Assembly (NCBI GenBank): GCA_905221605.1
Contig: CAJNDS010002435.1
Span: 1,027,277-1,091,276, forward strand
DNA length: 64,000 nucleotides
Direction: 5' to 3'
Source of the DNA: Symbiodinium natans
Taxonomy: Eukaryota; Sar; Dinophyceae; Suessiales; Symbiodiniaceae
Shown here: piece after piece, positions 11,438 through 23,900 of the stretch
How positions within the stretch are numbered: position 1 is the stretch's first letter
Layout of the letters: every line of letters starts with the position of its first letter
Notes under the pieces: model-generated
The model's database searches: none
The model's input: the letters and a program-made list of their open reading frames with translations, nothing else
Told to the model about the DNA's origin: nothing
Translations under genes and position numbers: made by a program

Positions 11438-11694
11438 ACATTAATGTTGACTTCGCATTAATAAACCCCCCCCCTTCATTGATCAATCTCTCCGGCCAGG
11501 GCCTCCTCAATAATGTTCGCCTAAATCCTGGTAGGACGTACTATTAGTTTTAGTATTAGGTAGTAGCACCACGCCCGTAAAAACCGGATTTCCCGGGTCG
11601 GATTTTATAATTGTGGCGGGTTACATTATTGTGTTCCGGGCAGCGGGATTTTATAATTGTAGCGGGCTTTATTAATGTCAAGTCAACATTATGT
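11438..11694. mobile_element. Possible MITE-like element with imperfect terminal inverted repeats
   Basis: The left end 11438-11465 and the reverse complement of the right end 11668-11694 match over about 27 bases with two substitutions and one indel (core AAGTCAACATTA). Between them, GGATTTTATAATTGT followed by (G/A)GCGGG occurs twice. Length is about 257 bases and there is no coding capacity. I could not find a convincing target-site duplication, so a hairpin-forming repeat of another kind remains possible. Confidence 0.4.
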
Positions 11695-11718
11695 CACATA
11701 GGCTACAGTTCCAGTGTG

Positions 11719-11811
11719 TATATATATACAATATGCATATACGTATATATATATATATATATATATATATGCAGCATAAATAAAAAATATATATATATAT
11801 GTATGTTTGTA
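11719..11811. repeat. AT-rich microsatellite
   Basis: Runs of TA dinucleotides with interspersed GTATG units. Confidence 0.75.
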
Positions 11812-12158
11812 TGTAGGTATTTATGTATGTATGGGGTATACGGCGCAAAGTTCACAAGAAGCAGCACTAAACGATATGCACGCACAGTGACTTTAGCATG
11901 GGATAAACGAAAGAGCAGACGACAAGCAAGCATGTTTGTTTACGGTTGACAAGAACAATGAGCAAAGCTAACATGAGGACACTTAAGCAAATAGAAATGG
12001 GGTTGCCATGCAATCCCGTGTGTACGTCCAGGGATCTCTCCGTTCATAGCTTTGTTCGGTGCTGGCGGTTCTTGATGATGATGCATGGCGCGGTGTTGCT
12101 GCTAGCAACTTTAATCCAATTTTGGCTTGGCGTTGGGATGCGTTGGACACACTGCCAG

Positions 12159-12181
12159 CACACACACACACACACACACAG
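12159..12181. repeat. (CA)n microsatellite
   Basis: About eleven CA repeats, just upstream of the first recognised PPR exon. Confidence 0.8.
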
Positions 12182-12473
12182 TTCCCATGCATACCCAAAC
12201 ACATACTACGTATACTACGTATACATGACTGGGCAAGTCGCCGCCGAGGCCAGGGCCATCGCATCCTGTGGTGCTCGCAGCTTGGCACCAGTCCTCACAG
12301 AAACATGGCCTGGATGGGCGTTGATGTGTGGATCGCCATGCAGGGCCACGAGCAGTCACGAGCAGACGAAGGGAAACCACGTTGAGAGCTGCTCTGGAAG
12401 TATTGCCGAAAACCTGCTCCATAGGTCGAGGCTTGCGCGATTACTCATGGCGTGTGCTGCTGCCAAGATTAAG

Positions 12474-13916
12474 GCAAGCAGCTGACCGAAGCTGTGGCCG
12501 TTTTCGATCGTTTTGTGTCGGAAAATGGCAACCCCTCGCGCCACTTGTTCTCGTCTTTTCTGCCACTCTGCTTTGATGGGTAAAAGCCACGATGTGTGTT
12601 TCTAGGTAAACGAGTTCAAGGGTGGTCGGTCTATGGGTGCTGTAATTCTAGGCGAATGCAATGTCACGAGATGTGCGAGTCCTTCAGTTCATGCTGAGTT
12701 ACAAACGGCTGTAGTACATGTACCACTACTGGTTCAGCCATCAGGAACGTGCATGTTCTTTGTGGCGATCTCCAAGGCGCAGTGCAGGCCATGCGAGGTT
12801 TAAGGAAAGCGCCAACCTTGAAGAGGACGTCGGATTCTCTTGAGCACTGCCCTCATAGCTCTTATGAGACTGCGTACGAGGCCACTGCAACCTACAGGGC
12901 CAGCCATCAGCAATAGCTTGGTCTACAGGGACCTCAGTGCCGTTCGATTTCTGTGATTTTGTCCCGCAGGTCGCCGACAAAATGCAGCAGCACGGTTTGC
13001 CCCTGGGTGTGGTGGAGCAGCCCGGTCGCCAAAGCGTTCCAGGGCTCCTTCAGTGCCAATCGTACAGAATTGTAGGCCATATCACGCGAAGTGGTACGCA
13101 TGCCTCGGGTGCAAACTTAAGGCCTGATCATTCATGTAGCATTCCGCATGTCGAGGGGCCAGAATGGCGGCTCACTCTGCTCGATCGGATCTATCGTCCT
13201 CTGCGAAGCTACTTCAACTAGTTGAGGTACACTACTTTGCTGAAGGGCCATCTCAATGCTGGCGACGTGGATGCTGCCAAGTCATTGTTGGAGAAGATGG
13301 GCCAGGTGCAACAGGGACTTCGTCCAGTCAGCTCCCGGATGCTTACTCATCGTTGCTGCATGCAGGCTTCACCACCGATCTGCCCCGACATACGCGCTGC
13401 CAACACGCCCTTTGGTACTTTAACTTGGCTTGAGTGAGGGTATCTCAGAGACACGTGGCGGGGAACACGCACGTGGGATCGCGAATCAAACAGCAGCAGG
13501 ACTTTGCAAACAGTGGCGGAAAGTATCCAGAGATAGCCTGAAGCTGACTCTCGACCGTGTTTCCCTATCTAGTGCGGATCTGCAAGGTTTCTGCGGGGCT
13601 GTCTCAAGCTTGGGGCACTACCCGACGCTGATGCCTTTGGCTGAGCTTCAGAGCTTTGGGTCAGGTCTCCGGTGTCCTTTTTGGTACATTTGAGATCATC
13701 TGAGCGTCCAGATTTTGGAGTTTTGGCAGAGTTCCGTGCGGGCTTGGTTCCAGCATGACATGCCCGCCCTGCAAGCAATGACAGTGGAGGCTTGGTTTTC
13801 ATGCAAGCCCACTCGGCCCACTCTTCACTCTTGGGGTACCACCTAGGAATTCTATGCTCGACTACCTGTTTGGGCAGTGGAGCCCGATGCCGCCACGGTG
13901 AAGACGCTGGGTATTA
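12474..13916 (+). CDS. Pentatricopeptide-repeat (PPR) protein, central exons
   Basis: PPR proteins are helical-repeat RNA-binding factors, usually of organelles. Exons read: 12474-12579 (QLTEAVAVFDRFVSENG then PSRHLFSSFLPLCFD), 12970-13016 (VADKMQQHGLPLGVVE), 13227-13305 (YTTLLKGHLNAGDVDAAKSL then LEKMGQ), 13366-13406 (PDIRAANT), 13587-13639 (FLRGCLKLGALPDADAF) and 13878-13916 (EPDAATVKTLGI). From 12970 on, splice phases agree at each junction, for instance VVE|YTTLLKG and RAANT|FLRGCLK. Donors are GC, GT and GC; acceptors are AG|G except the last. YTTLLKGHLNAGDVDAA is a textbook PPR unit. At least three repeat units are present. One exon between 12579 and 12970 is missing by phase. No start was identified, so organelle targeting cannot be judged. 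Confidence 0.72.
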
Positions 13917-15330
13917 GCTGGCTTTGTGGCTTTAGGAAGGGTGTGTTTACATGCTCCTGACTTCTTGTGGACGTGGTGGCTTGAAGCTTCTTGGTGTGTC
14001 TGCAACCGAGGGCTTGGGAGTGTAGCATTTCGAGACTTTGAAGGTCTACGCTACATACGGCCGTGGATGTTGCCAACAAAAGGCGTGAAACAACGGGGAT
14101 CAAGGCAGTCCTGCCAAAAACTCCGAGAAGCTTGACCCTTTGCTGTCCCTTTGTTGATGTGGCACTTGGGGTGGTGGTGGGGGGGATGGCACGGGTGCTC
14201 TCTGCCTTACAGCTTGGTCCCTGCCGCCATCTGGGCCCCTCCGTTTTCGTCATTTGGGCTCTGAGACAATCGCCCAACACCTTGTTAGCTTCCTAGGATC
14301 TGGGGCCAACTCCTGGCTCAGGGTCTCCGCCTGAAGCCCCTTCAGCGTCTCTGGTGATTCGGTGGCAATAGGTTGTAGGTTCTTCACACTGTGACAATGG
14401 GCCCCTGAATTTCCGGAACCTGGGCTTGCTCTTTGAGGGATTGACGACTCAATTGGCGATTGCAGTGTACCCTGGAAGCCTTGTTGCAACATCAGGGCAA
14501 CGCCTGGCATGGGGAGAAGGTTTCAATGCGGCAGCCCGGTAGCTCGGCCCCTAAGCCCTCGAGTTCACCGACAGCTCCGTGTTTCGATCCTTATGTTCAC
14601 TCGGGCAGCGCAAAGAAGACGGAAAGAGAGAGAGAGAGAGAGAGAGAGAGTGTGTGTTGTGAGAAGTGAGAAAATGACAGCGCCGCCTCGAAACAGCAGC
14701 AGGATCAACACGCTGAAATAGCAGTGTGTTGCCTCTTCTACAAAGCTCGAACCACTGAGCTGTGCGTGGTCGAAGAAAAATCCTCAGGCGGGAGACCGAG
14801 GGCAAGGAATCCTCTTCGGAGCAGTGGCTCGGCTCGACGGTCTTGATATCAATCTGTCCAAGAGGCGCCCGCGCTGTGCGGATTGCGGTCAGAGATGCCA
14901 TCGACTGACGAAGAGCGTTGTGTATGAAAAGCCCTGACTATCCTATGACATCCTATAGTTGTAGAATGGACCCAAGCAGCGCCAAGGCTGGACAACGCAG
15001 CTGGGTCGCTTGGCGGAGTGTTCAGTGTAAGTCTAAGTCGAATTTGCTGCCTGGTTGTGGTCGGTGAGGTGCTTCTAACGGCAGTCCCTGGAGTCTGCTT
15101 GAGTTTGTCATCGTTTGTTAAGGTTTCTCATAGTTAGTCTACTTAGGCTCAATTGTGCCATCGCCCAAGTCGCTTGCCTCCTCGGCGCTCGCAAGGCAGG
15201 GTGTTTCTTACCTTGTGAGGTGCTTTGGTTCTCTGAATTTTGGTACTCAAATGTTCCATGAGCTTCTGTACACTGGTACGGCCTTCTACTGGAAGCCGTT
15301 CTCCTTCAACGTCGAGTTATGAACTGTCAG
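13917..15330. other. Probable introns of PPR gene, no secure exon
   Basis: No conserved segment recognised. A GA repeat lies at about 14624-14650. CTGAAGCCCCTTCAG, a 15-base palindrome-like segment near 14331, recurs near 22211. Confidence 0.35.
14624..14650. repeat. (GA)n microsatellite
   Basis: About twelve GA units followed by a short TG run. Confidence 0.8.
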
Positions 15331-15619
15331 GCTGCCGAGAAAGCACTGGAGAGAGCCAGAAGTGCCCTTTCCACAGAGCCACTCGGCACCATTGGGCCGT
15401 TTGGAGGTTCCAGTGTTGGCGTTGCAGGATTCTACATGTTCGGGGATCTGGAGCCAGATTTCGTCCTAACTCGGCCAAGGAGTTTGCACATCCAGACGCA
15501 CCCATAGGAACCGACCCAAGTTCGCGACCTTCTTAAGCTCCCCCAGAGTTCTCCAGGCTCACGGCGCAGGCCGAGTTTGATCGCTTGCGTCGGCAGGAGC
15601 TACAGCGCGAGGCGGCTCA
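15331..15619 (+). CDS. Probable C-terminal exons of the PPR gene
   Basis: Exon 15331-about 15375 (after ACTGTCAG) reads AAEKALERARSALS, and exon 15557-about 15619 (after TTCTCCAG) reads LTAQAEFDRLRRQELQREAA. Both follow AG|G acceptors and have the helical, charged character of PPR tails. They lie downstream on the same strand as the 12.5-13.9 kb PPR exons. Joining them to that gene is inference, since intermediate exons were not found. Confidence 0.45.
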
Positions 15620-18600
15620 GGGTGCAGATGTTTCTTGTGGCATCTTTGTGGCATTGCCCGCATCTTGGCCTGCAGGTTGCTTCCTTGAAGAAGGCCATGA
15701 AGGCAATGGAGATCGCATGTCAGATGCATGCTGCAAAACTGAGATCCTCATATCCAGCCGGACCTAAGCTACTCCCTCTGCGAATTCCTGCGTTGCAAGT
15801 TTAGGGGCTGAGAGTCGTGCTCGCTGATGTGATCTGACGTGTTTCTCTTTCTGCGTGGCATGAGAGCCGCTGGAGAACCCGCAAGTCCTTGGAAGCGCTC
15901 GGTCCAAACAGAAACAATGAGAACTGCCTCGAAGCGCCAGTGGCTCCGACATCTCCGACAGGCTGGCCCCTTCGACCTCACAGGGGCTCTCGGCCGCCTC
16001 CTTGCGGCGCCGCCCCTTCGCTGCGGCCCGGCGCCGAATGCCAAAGCCGCCCTGGAGGTGCAGAGGGGCGCTTTTTGTATGCAGTGCAGCTTAGGCCATT
16101 TTGGCTGTTTTAACCCTATATATATACACTGCACACCTGACAACCCTAAACCTATCAAACCATAGTGCGACGTGTTTTCTTCGTAGAATCACCAACGTCG
16201 TGGACTGAGTGGACAGCCCTGCTGTCCATGATTCTGGGAGATTTGTGTGCAAGGATGCTTGCTTGCACATGGCTTCGGCGGCTTGGCAACAATCACATCA
16301 CCCAAGTGCTCGGAAGTGGTCGTCGGCGAGTCGTCGGGCCGGCCTATTTTCTAATGCACCCGAAAGGGTGTTTGGCGGCCGTGCCTTTCGAAGAGGCGTG
16401 TAAGAGACGAGGGCCGTGGCCGCAGAGCAACGCGGAGCAGTCTTGTGCAGAGAGCTGTTGGCTTGTTGGATGCACGGCAGGGGCTTTGGTACACGGACAA
16501 GGAAGAGGCTTCTGTGGACAAACCTTGAATCGGTTTGGACCGAGGCTCTGAGGATTTAATCAGGGAGACTTAAGGTTCCTAGTCTCAGAGGCGAGTGCAG
16601 CAAAAGGGGCACGTGGTTATCTGCGGGTTCCTGCTAAGACTCGATGATGCCTGGCGGAATCTCCCACGCGCTGCTTCAGGATCTATGCCGTTCGTGTAGT
16701 TTTGAGACCCTCAAAAAGCCACCCCTTGGGGTTGATAAGTTTTTGGAGCAGGGGATCCCTGCTGTTGTTTGGAGGCAGATGTTGTGGATCTGGATGCTTG
16801 TTTTCGGTAGCCTGCATGGTGTTTGTTGTGAGCTTAGAAGTCGACAAGCCTTTGCTTGTGGCTGCAGCTTGGAAATGAAATTCAGCTAAGCTTATAGCAC
16901 CGAAGACCGAAGAAGAGATCTGAAGTTCTAATGGAGGGGCCCGTGGCATGCAGAACTGCCATGAATGCCAGGCCCTTCGGCGAGGATTCGGCCTGCCGCA
17001 GTGCTTTGAACGGGGGCTCTGCGCGGAGGAGGACTGCTTTCGTAGCCAAGCTATGTCACAGATGGCCAGTCCACGGACCAAGCATAGAAACGTTGCCCGC
17101 CGAGCCACTACTCTATGACTCTACGGTTCTGCCCAGCTGACAAAACCATGGGAGACGGTGTGAAAATTCATGTGCGTCCTCAGCTCCGGTTCCGGAAAGA
17201 GCGATAATGAAACCCACGAATTTACTGCTCTCCCTTTCACACCGCATAACTGATACTATCGTGCAAGCCTCAGAAAGATTGGACCAGCAAAGCAGCAACA
17301 AATCCGGATCTCCAATTGTGAAGTCATGGAGGAAAGGCATCGTGCGAAGCGTCCACCGCGCCCCAGATCAAGCCGAAAAGAGCGCCTCAAAATACGCTGT
17401 GTTGCTGTCTTTTCCTCGGTAGGAGCGACAGTCTTCTGTTCGAGTCTGTATCTTGATTCGACGATTACGTTCACCCTATCTGCCCTATGTTTCGGCCAGG
17501 ATCTGGAGGCGGGTCCCCCGTAATATTTTCCAGTTTTTGCCACTCCCATTTTCCTTCCTGGCATTCCTCGTTTTGCTCTCCCATTTTGTTTTCAGGCTTT
17601 TCGTCTTACTTGATCTCTCCATCTTCTGTTCGATCGCTGCACTATCAACATTCCTCTTCTGTTTGGCTTTCACCTCATTCACATGATGATTTCCCGTCTC
17701 TCCTGCCCTACGTTCAGTACCTCGCCGCCTTCTTTTGGGGATGTCCTACACCGAACTTGTGGGAAAAGTTTGACCGTTTGGCTTTCTCAGTTTGTTTTTG
17801 TTTTGCTTTTTGTTGGGCTGTTCATCTTACTGTTGGCTTTGTCCTGTCAATCTCCAGCAGGCCAGTCTTAAGTGCACTGGCCCAAGCAGGAAAACCCCTT
17901 TCAGAACAAGAAGTGGTCCCTATCACCTGATGTGTGTGATAGGAAACAGGGGATCCGGGTCAGGGGGGATGTAGAAACTTTGACCCGAACCCCGTCGCAA
18001 GCCTTGTGTTCAGACTGGAAATGTTTGGTTCCCGTTTGCGTGTGAAGCGGGTGTTGCCGCAAACCCTGGTGCACATGTACACATTGATGCACGATGCCAT
18101 GTGTGGAATTCACGTGCACCTTTCTGCACGGGAAGATGCTTGCAGGAAGAGGCGTGCCCGTAACGTGCAAAATCCAGGACTTCCAAGCCCACCTCTCCCG
18201 CTGCCTCCGTGGCGGCCGACTCCGCTGGCGGCGTCTCTTCACGGGGAGCCAGGTCCCGACGCTCCTGGAGGCCTTGTCGGAAAAGTCATGTGGACGATGA
18301 GAGGTGGAGTTTTGTTCGCATCGTCGTGCATTATCGTGGTTCACAGTTTTGGGGTTTCTGCATCAAAAGAGATAGGACTTGACTCGATGATTATGGTATC
18401 GGAGGAACCGAACGCATTGTGGCACAGTGCCCGGAGGGGAAGAAGGGAAGGGGGGGGGGGGGGGCAGGGCGGACTGGAGGGTTGTTGTTACACTGTTATA
18501 TATTCAAATGGGTTTGTGTTTTTTTGGGGGGGCTCAGGTTTAAGAATGGCACACGGGTTGCACACCCGCGAAACATACCCCGTAACATACCCCCGACATT

Positions 18601-20607
18601 GCAGGTAAAGTAGCTCCTGATGCCGCGAAACATACCCGAAACATACCCCCGAAACATACCCCGAAACATACCCGCGAAACATACCCCGACCCCAACACGT
18701 GTCACGCGCCTCCCCATTAAAATACAAACCCAAATGTCGTTTTCTGACTGTATTTAGTTACTCAGGTTTGCTCCGGCACCGGCGACTGGGTGGTGGCACA
18801 GGCACAGGCTGACGCCGGCCGCGCCAACTGGGTCGCGAGCGCTTTGGCCTGGTCAAGTCCCTAGTGACAGGAAAGTGTATTTATTTATAAGTCATAGTTT
18901 TTGCATACCATCGTGGCGTTGACCACGAGGTCGGTTCTTGAAAACTTGTCATTCGTGAGAGCCTACATACTCGTCATGCTCCAGAGCAGCTCTACACCTC
19001 ATGTGCAGCCTCAGCCTGAAGTCGCGACAACGTGTGCTGCTCCAGCGATGGAGCAGTGGATCCTGCCTTCAGCCTTTTTGAGCAGACTTCCAGCAAGCTT
19101 AGCAGGAGGCCCTGTCTCCTTGGCTTGTGCTCTGGCTGTATTCGAGACCGGTATGCTCAGTGCGCTCTGATCCAGTCCTGTTAGCTGAGCTTGTCCGCAC
19201 GTTTTCCACAAATACTAGTTACATGCTATAAAGTATTGCAAACCACTGTTGCGATGAGGCGAGCTGCGGTATGACCGGGCCTGGAGCATCCTGACAAAGG
19301 CACCAGCCTGAGCAACACCTTTGACCAAGACTAGAAATGGGAAGGCATGAGTTGGGCTGGAGCTGACCGGAGTGAGGCTCATGTGCTGCTTGTTGGGTGG
19401 TTGCGTTTTCTTTCAGGCCATTTTTGCCAATGTGGAGAACTTGGCGGTGATTGCTGGCTGCTTGGCTGCGACAAGCCGATCTGGTCCGTTAAACCACATC
19501 TTAAGCATATCAAGGCAGGAATCTGACACAAGCGATCTCACAGGTCTCGCTGCATGAGCTCGGCCCACCAACCCCTGAAGCGTCTTCGCCCACGTGACAT
19601 CATCAGTTTTTCTCTCCCTATGGATCCAGCTGCTGCCCCTCCCAAAGCAAGTGCCCAGTGCCCAGGGGATGCTGGCACCGTGTTGAGGGAATGGGTGCTG
19701 CCAGGGAGCGTGGCAAAGGTCTGCGCGGCTCGGCTGATACTAGTGGTTCACCTCGGGGGGAGTCGCTTTCCAGCACAGTTTCGAACACACACGTTCACAG
19801 TTTTCTGATATGGGCTCTGGACTCTGGCACTCTGATGCTGGTCACTCAGCAGGGTCAGCACTGTGCTGAGAAGCCCCCCTCGTAACTATTCAGCTGCCAC
19901 TGTATGCCTTATAGGGCGGGTTTGACCTTCGGGGCTGGGGCGTGGCACTCTGCACGCGGCGGCTTGTGTGTCCAAACCCAACACAAAAGATCAGTATTGC
20001 TTTGTTTCCCGGGCTCAGGTGAATTTTCCCGAACCTCCGCAGACGACTCGCCGCCCGTCGTGCGTCATGTTGAGGCTCCGAAAACAAGAATCATCTACGT
20101 CGCAATTTAGGGCTTTTTGACGTTAAAAAACCCCAAAGTGTCAATAGGGCACAGGCACGCGTTTCGCAGACAGAGGCAGGCAGACGGACACGTCCAAAGA
20201 GCCAGGAAGAGAAGGTTCCTTTGAAAGCTGTGTCTGGCAGCGGCCAGCCTGTGGTCCTGTAATACTGTAAGGCTTGTAAGGCCTTGAGAGAGACTCAGTT
20301 TTTGCACTCAGCCAAGGCAACGCCCCTCGCCGGCAAAGTGGCAGAGCGGGTAGAGGAGAGTCCTCTCATTCCTTCTGAGCAGCAGCTGCAGCCGTTTTCA
20401 TGACGTGCGAACCACTGAGGCGAACTGCGATGAGGCGGAGTCCGAGCTCCACCTGTTGCTCTCCTCAATGAGTCTTTAAGCCTCTTTACAATGTTTTTAG
20501 GTGTTCGGTCCCTTGTCAGTCCTTGAGTGGCAAGGGGTACTCTGAATTTTGTGTGCTCCTCATGTCACCGGAACACAGACTGTAAAATGGGTGCCTTACA
20601 GTTCAGG
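15620..20607. other. Unidentified region with scattered exon-like pieces
   Basis: No family recognised. The exon-like segments are weak. KRQWLRHLRQAGPFDLTGAL at 15928-15987 (+) may be more of the PPR gene. DFQAHLSRCLRGGRLRWRRL from 18178 (+) follows an AG|G site. AIFANVENLAVIAGCLAA from 19418 (+) follows a pyrimidine-rich TTTTCTTTCAG acceptor. A G15 tract lies at 18450-18464. I assign no function. Confidence 0.3.
18566..18690. repeat. Minisatellite of CGAAACATACCC units
   Basis: The unit CGAAACATACCC, with one to two base variation, recurs at least six times, in part interrupted by about 40 bases of other sequence. Confidence 0.7.
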
Positions 20608-20987
20608 CTGACCTCCGACTTCTTCGAAGATGTCCACAAAGCCCTCTGCAACTGCGGCGCCAGCAGCTGAGCTTGCCGAAGGGTCGCGCTGCAACTGCTA
20701 AACTTGTCATCTCAAGTGATTTCTAAAACTTCGATGAGAACCTCCAGTCTATAAACCTTGTGTGGGCACACGTAGCTTCGGACCGAGAGCACTGGGAAAT
20801 GAGTGCCTGCTTGAGGGTTTAGGGCATTTCTGTTGGGGTGGGCTGGGGGAAGACAAGCGGTGAAGACGCAAAACAGGGGCACCAACCACTGCGCAGCCTG
20901 CACCCCAGCCGAGAAGCACACACTTGAAGGTCTTGACTATCTTCTCAGACAACGAGGAGTACATGCGGTCCCTGGCGCGAACCCTTG
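20608..20987 (+). CDS. Two exon-like segments of an unidentified gene
   Basis: The first segment, about 20608-20667, follows an AG|G site and reads LTSDFFEDVHKALCNCG. The second, 20930-20987, follows TTGAAG|G and reads VLTIFSDNEEYMRSLARTL, with a GT available at 20988. Both look protein-coding by composition and splice context. The IFSDNEEYM wording is reminiscent of glycosyltransferase loops, but I cannot name a family. They may belong to one gene. Confidence 0.35.
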
Positions 20988-23900
20988 GTCACCCTGCAGC
21001 ACTGTAGTCAAGGCTTTTCTAAGGCTTGCACAGAGGCATTCTTTTGGGCAGCGACATACCAATTCAAGTCAAAAAGGGTTTGTCAATTCTTCGGCCCGAG
21101 TGAATCCCGTAAGGGCCAAAATTAGAAGTTGCCAAAATTGGAAGTTCAGCGAATCGGCGCACGTTTGGTTGAAGTTCTGTTCGTCATGGATGGATGCCCA
21201 CCTCGAGAACTAGCAGCACGTCAACCGAGTCCCACTTTCCGATTTGCAAGCTGATGTCACGTTTGTTTACGTAGGGCCTTGTCGTGCCTCGTCTACCCAA
21301 AGGACGTGCAAGGCTTCACGTGTTTTTTGAGTTCTAAGATTTCGTCAATAAGGCAACTTGCGTCTCCCCATTTATTGAAGCCCATAGTTTTCTGCGATTC
21401 GCAATGTTAACCTGGCTGCCACAGACCTAATACACCTAATACACCCCCACTCCAAAAAATAAAGAAATATGACATCATCTTCGAGGCTTGCTTCGCAAGG
21501 GAGCCGTGCGCCTCTTCGAGGCTTCGGCGGACGTGGAGGCCTCGCACCTGGAGGACGCGGTGCCTCGGAGCAGCAAAGTGGGGTGCCAGAGGGCAGGAGC
21601 CCGGGGCGAGGAGGGCTTGGAGGGCTTGGAGGGCTGGTTTTCGCTGGGTGATTGGGATGATTTGACGGGGGCAGTAGACCTTCATAAGGGCGTGGTGGAG
21701 TGGCAGCTTCTTCGAGGTGAGCTTGGAACATTGGAACTGCTTAATACGCAGTATGCTTGCCACGAGAAGCATAGCACGGAAGTCGAGGTGATCAGCAATT
21801 TTCCCAAAGTGTCCTTGCGGCAGTGTTCCCCCAAAGAAGACCGCACTCCGACTCAGCAGCAACGAGTCCGGCCGTGTGCCTGCAGCTAAGGAGGAGATGT
21901 GCGGCCTGTTGATCTGCCACTGGGCTCTGCCACGGTACATCTTCCATACACCGGGAGACACTAGCACCCTAAATTCCCGGCACCTAGGAGGCCTATGAGT
22001 CACACTCTTACGAGAAGCCTCGGTATTGTTGAGAGACGTGGGGCGCGGCCTTCTGCTGCAGCCACGTCCTTCCTAGCTCCCGAGCAACGAGTTGGTTTGG
22101 CCCTGACTCTAGAGGTGTTTGGAGTCTCGAATGGCCTGAATCAGTGCCTGCCACGGTTTGTTGTGGGTTATGCATGGCATATGCAATTTGGCACCAGGGG
22201 GGAGACGCCCCTGAAGCCCCTTCAGAGTATACACGGGGACAAGCCTAACCTCCATTGAAGAAGGGGGCATGTTACAGCATGTTCTGCAATGTTCTACAGA
22301 TGTTCTGCAGACTTGCCCGTTCAAGGCCGCGGGTGCCCTGGTGAAGCCGAGGGCCACGTAGCCAAGGTGGGGGGGGGCCTTGGGGGGCAGTTCCAAAGCC
22401 CCAAAAGGCTTTCAAAGAGTTTAGACGGGTGCCCATTATGAAGTTCGAAGGCATCGTCGCAGTTCGATCGCTTCTTTCAACATGGCCAGCACACGGCTGC
22501 GTGGCTGCTCTTAGCAAGTCTTGTAGCCTGCTCACCTGCTCCCTAGAGAAGCACTTGTCGAATGATGCAAGTCCCCGGTCGCTGTGGAACCTCTTGATGC
22601 GAGCCCGCAATCTTGCGCGCTTGCCCTTCTTTTTTTTTGTTGGTGTGTGGTTGTGTGTGCTTTAAAGAGTTCCTTCTCCCACTCCGCCCATCTGCGCCCC
22701 TGCTTGTCTCCAAGTGTGCTCAGAGAAGCATCTAGCACCGTTAACGGCCCTGAACAGACGTGTCCGAAGTGGCACCCGTTTGAGTTCCGATGAGACACAG
22801 GCCTAAGGTGCGGTAAGGCACAAGCTCGCACATGCTGTCGTTGCATCCCAGGATCGGTTCTACATTTCGGTCGTCAAGGCCTGTGGGAAATAAAGGTGTT
22901 GACACGCAAATGTTAGCCAGCGGAAGGTCCGGAATGACATAGAGAATCATAGAGAGGATTAGTGTCCATGATTGCTATATGGTATCTTTGTCCCCCCACT
23001 GCTTCGAAACTGCCATGCACACGCATGCCAAGGTGGCAAGCCAAGAGTAGCAGCTCCGACGAGTGGCCACCGCGGACCGAAAAAGTTGAGAAGCACGCGA
23101 CACTGAGCGCGAGAAGGTGTAGCGAAGCATGTGCCAGTGTGAGCCAGGGATCAGGTCAAGGCTCGGAATATCCGGTCCTGGTCAGTACTTGAGGCTTGGA
23201 AAGAGACGCGAGAAGCAGAAGCAAGAGATGATGGAGGCCTAGAGATTTCAAGAGTCTCAAAACGCGATCCCCGGAAGTTGCTGATGCCACACCGAACATC
23301 CTCAACACGGTACCTTGCAGCCTTTGAGACTGGTCAGACTCTGATTCAGGATGATCACAACTCCTAAACTCTTCGAAGACTTGTCCACAATCCTGGAATC
23401 TTGGGCCCGAAGACGACTGCAACAATACAAAGTCCTCGGCCTGAAGTGAGAGTGTGTGTTTGTGCATGCATCAGGTTGACTGAGACCCTTTTTTCGGTTC
23501 CTTATAGATGATTGAAGCTGCTCCGAGCCAAGTGGGAGCGGAGGCGACCCTCGCAGCCTTCCGTCGCAAGAGCATGCAGGAAGAAAGGAGGCGCTTCAAA
23601 GCGGTTTGAGGGTCAGGGGTTCTGTTTGGCATTCCTTTCTCCTTCCTGCCGGTCTCTCTATCATGTGTCACACTCGCACTTGTACGTAGGCATGCTCGGC
23701 TTGTGTATCAATGTACCACACCCCCCCCCCCCTCCGCGCGCGGGGACCTTCAGGAACAGCCTCGCCGGCACGAGCCTCTCTGCGGCAGCGGCGATGTCGC
23801 CAATGTCGCACAAAAACGGGTGGGCCATCAGTCTCTCAGGGTTTAAGCTTCTGAGATGTCCAGACCTGGTTTCGGTTCAAGGCTCAGGCTTCGAGAGATA

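Larger units (their letters stand above)
10601..12473. other. Repeat-rich spacer between helicase pieces and PPR gene
   Basis: Holds the inverted-repeat element at 11438-11694, an AT microsatellite at about 11719-11811 and a CA repeat at about 12159-12181. No conserved protein segment was recognised. Confidence 0.4.

Noticed and set aside
12066-12085. VLAVLDDDA resembling the approach to a DEAD motif
   Set aside because: No DEAD follows, no acceptor site precedes it, and no continuation exon was found.
12543-12575. VLVFSATL, looking like helicase motif III
   Set aside because: It is in a different frame from a longer, better-supported PPR exon covering the same bases (SRHLFSSFLPLCFD), and no AG acceptor precedes it.
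21372-21731. Proline-rich minus-strand frame
   Set aside because: It is explained by GGAGGGCTTGGAGGG-type repeats on the + strand, with no motif and no splice support.
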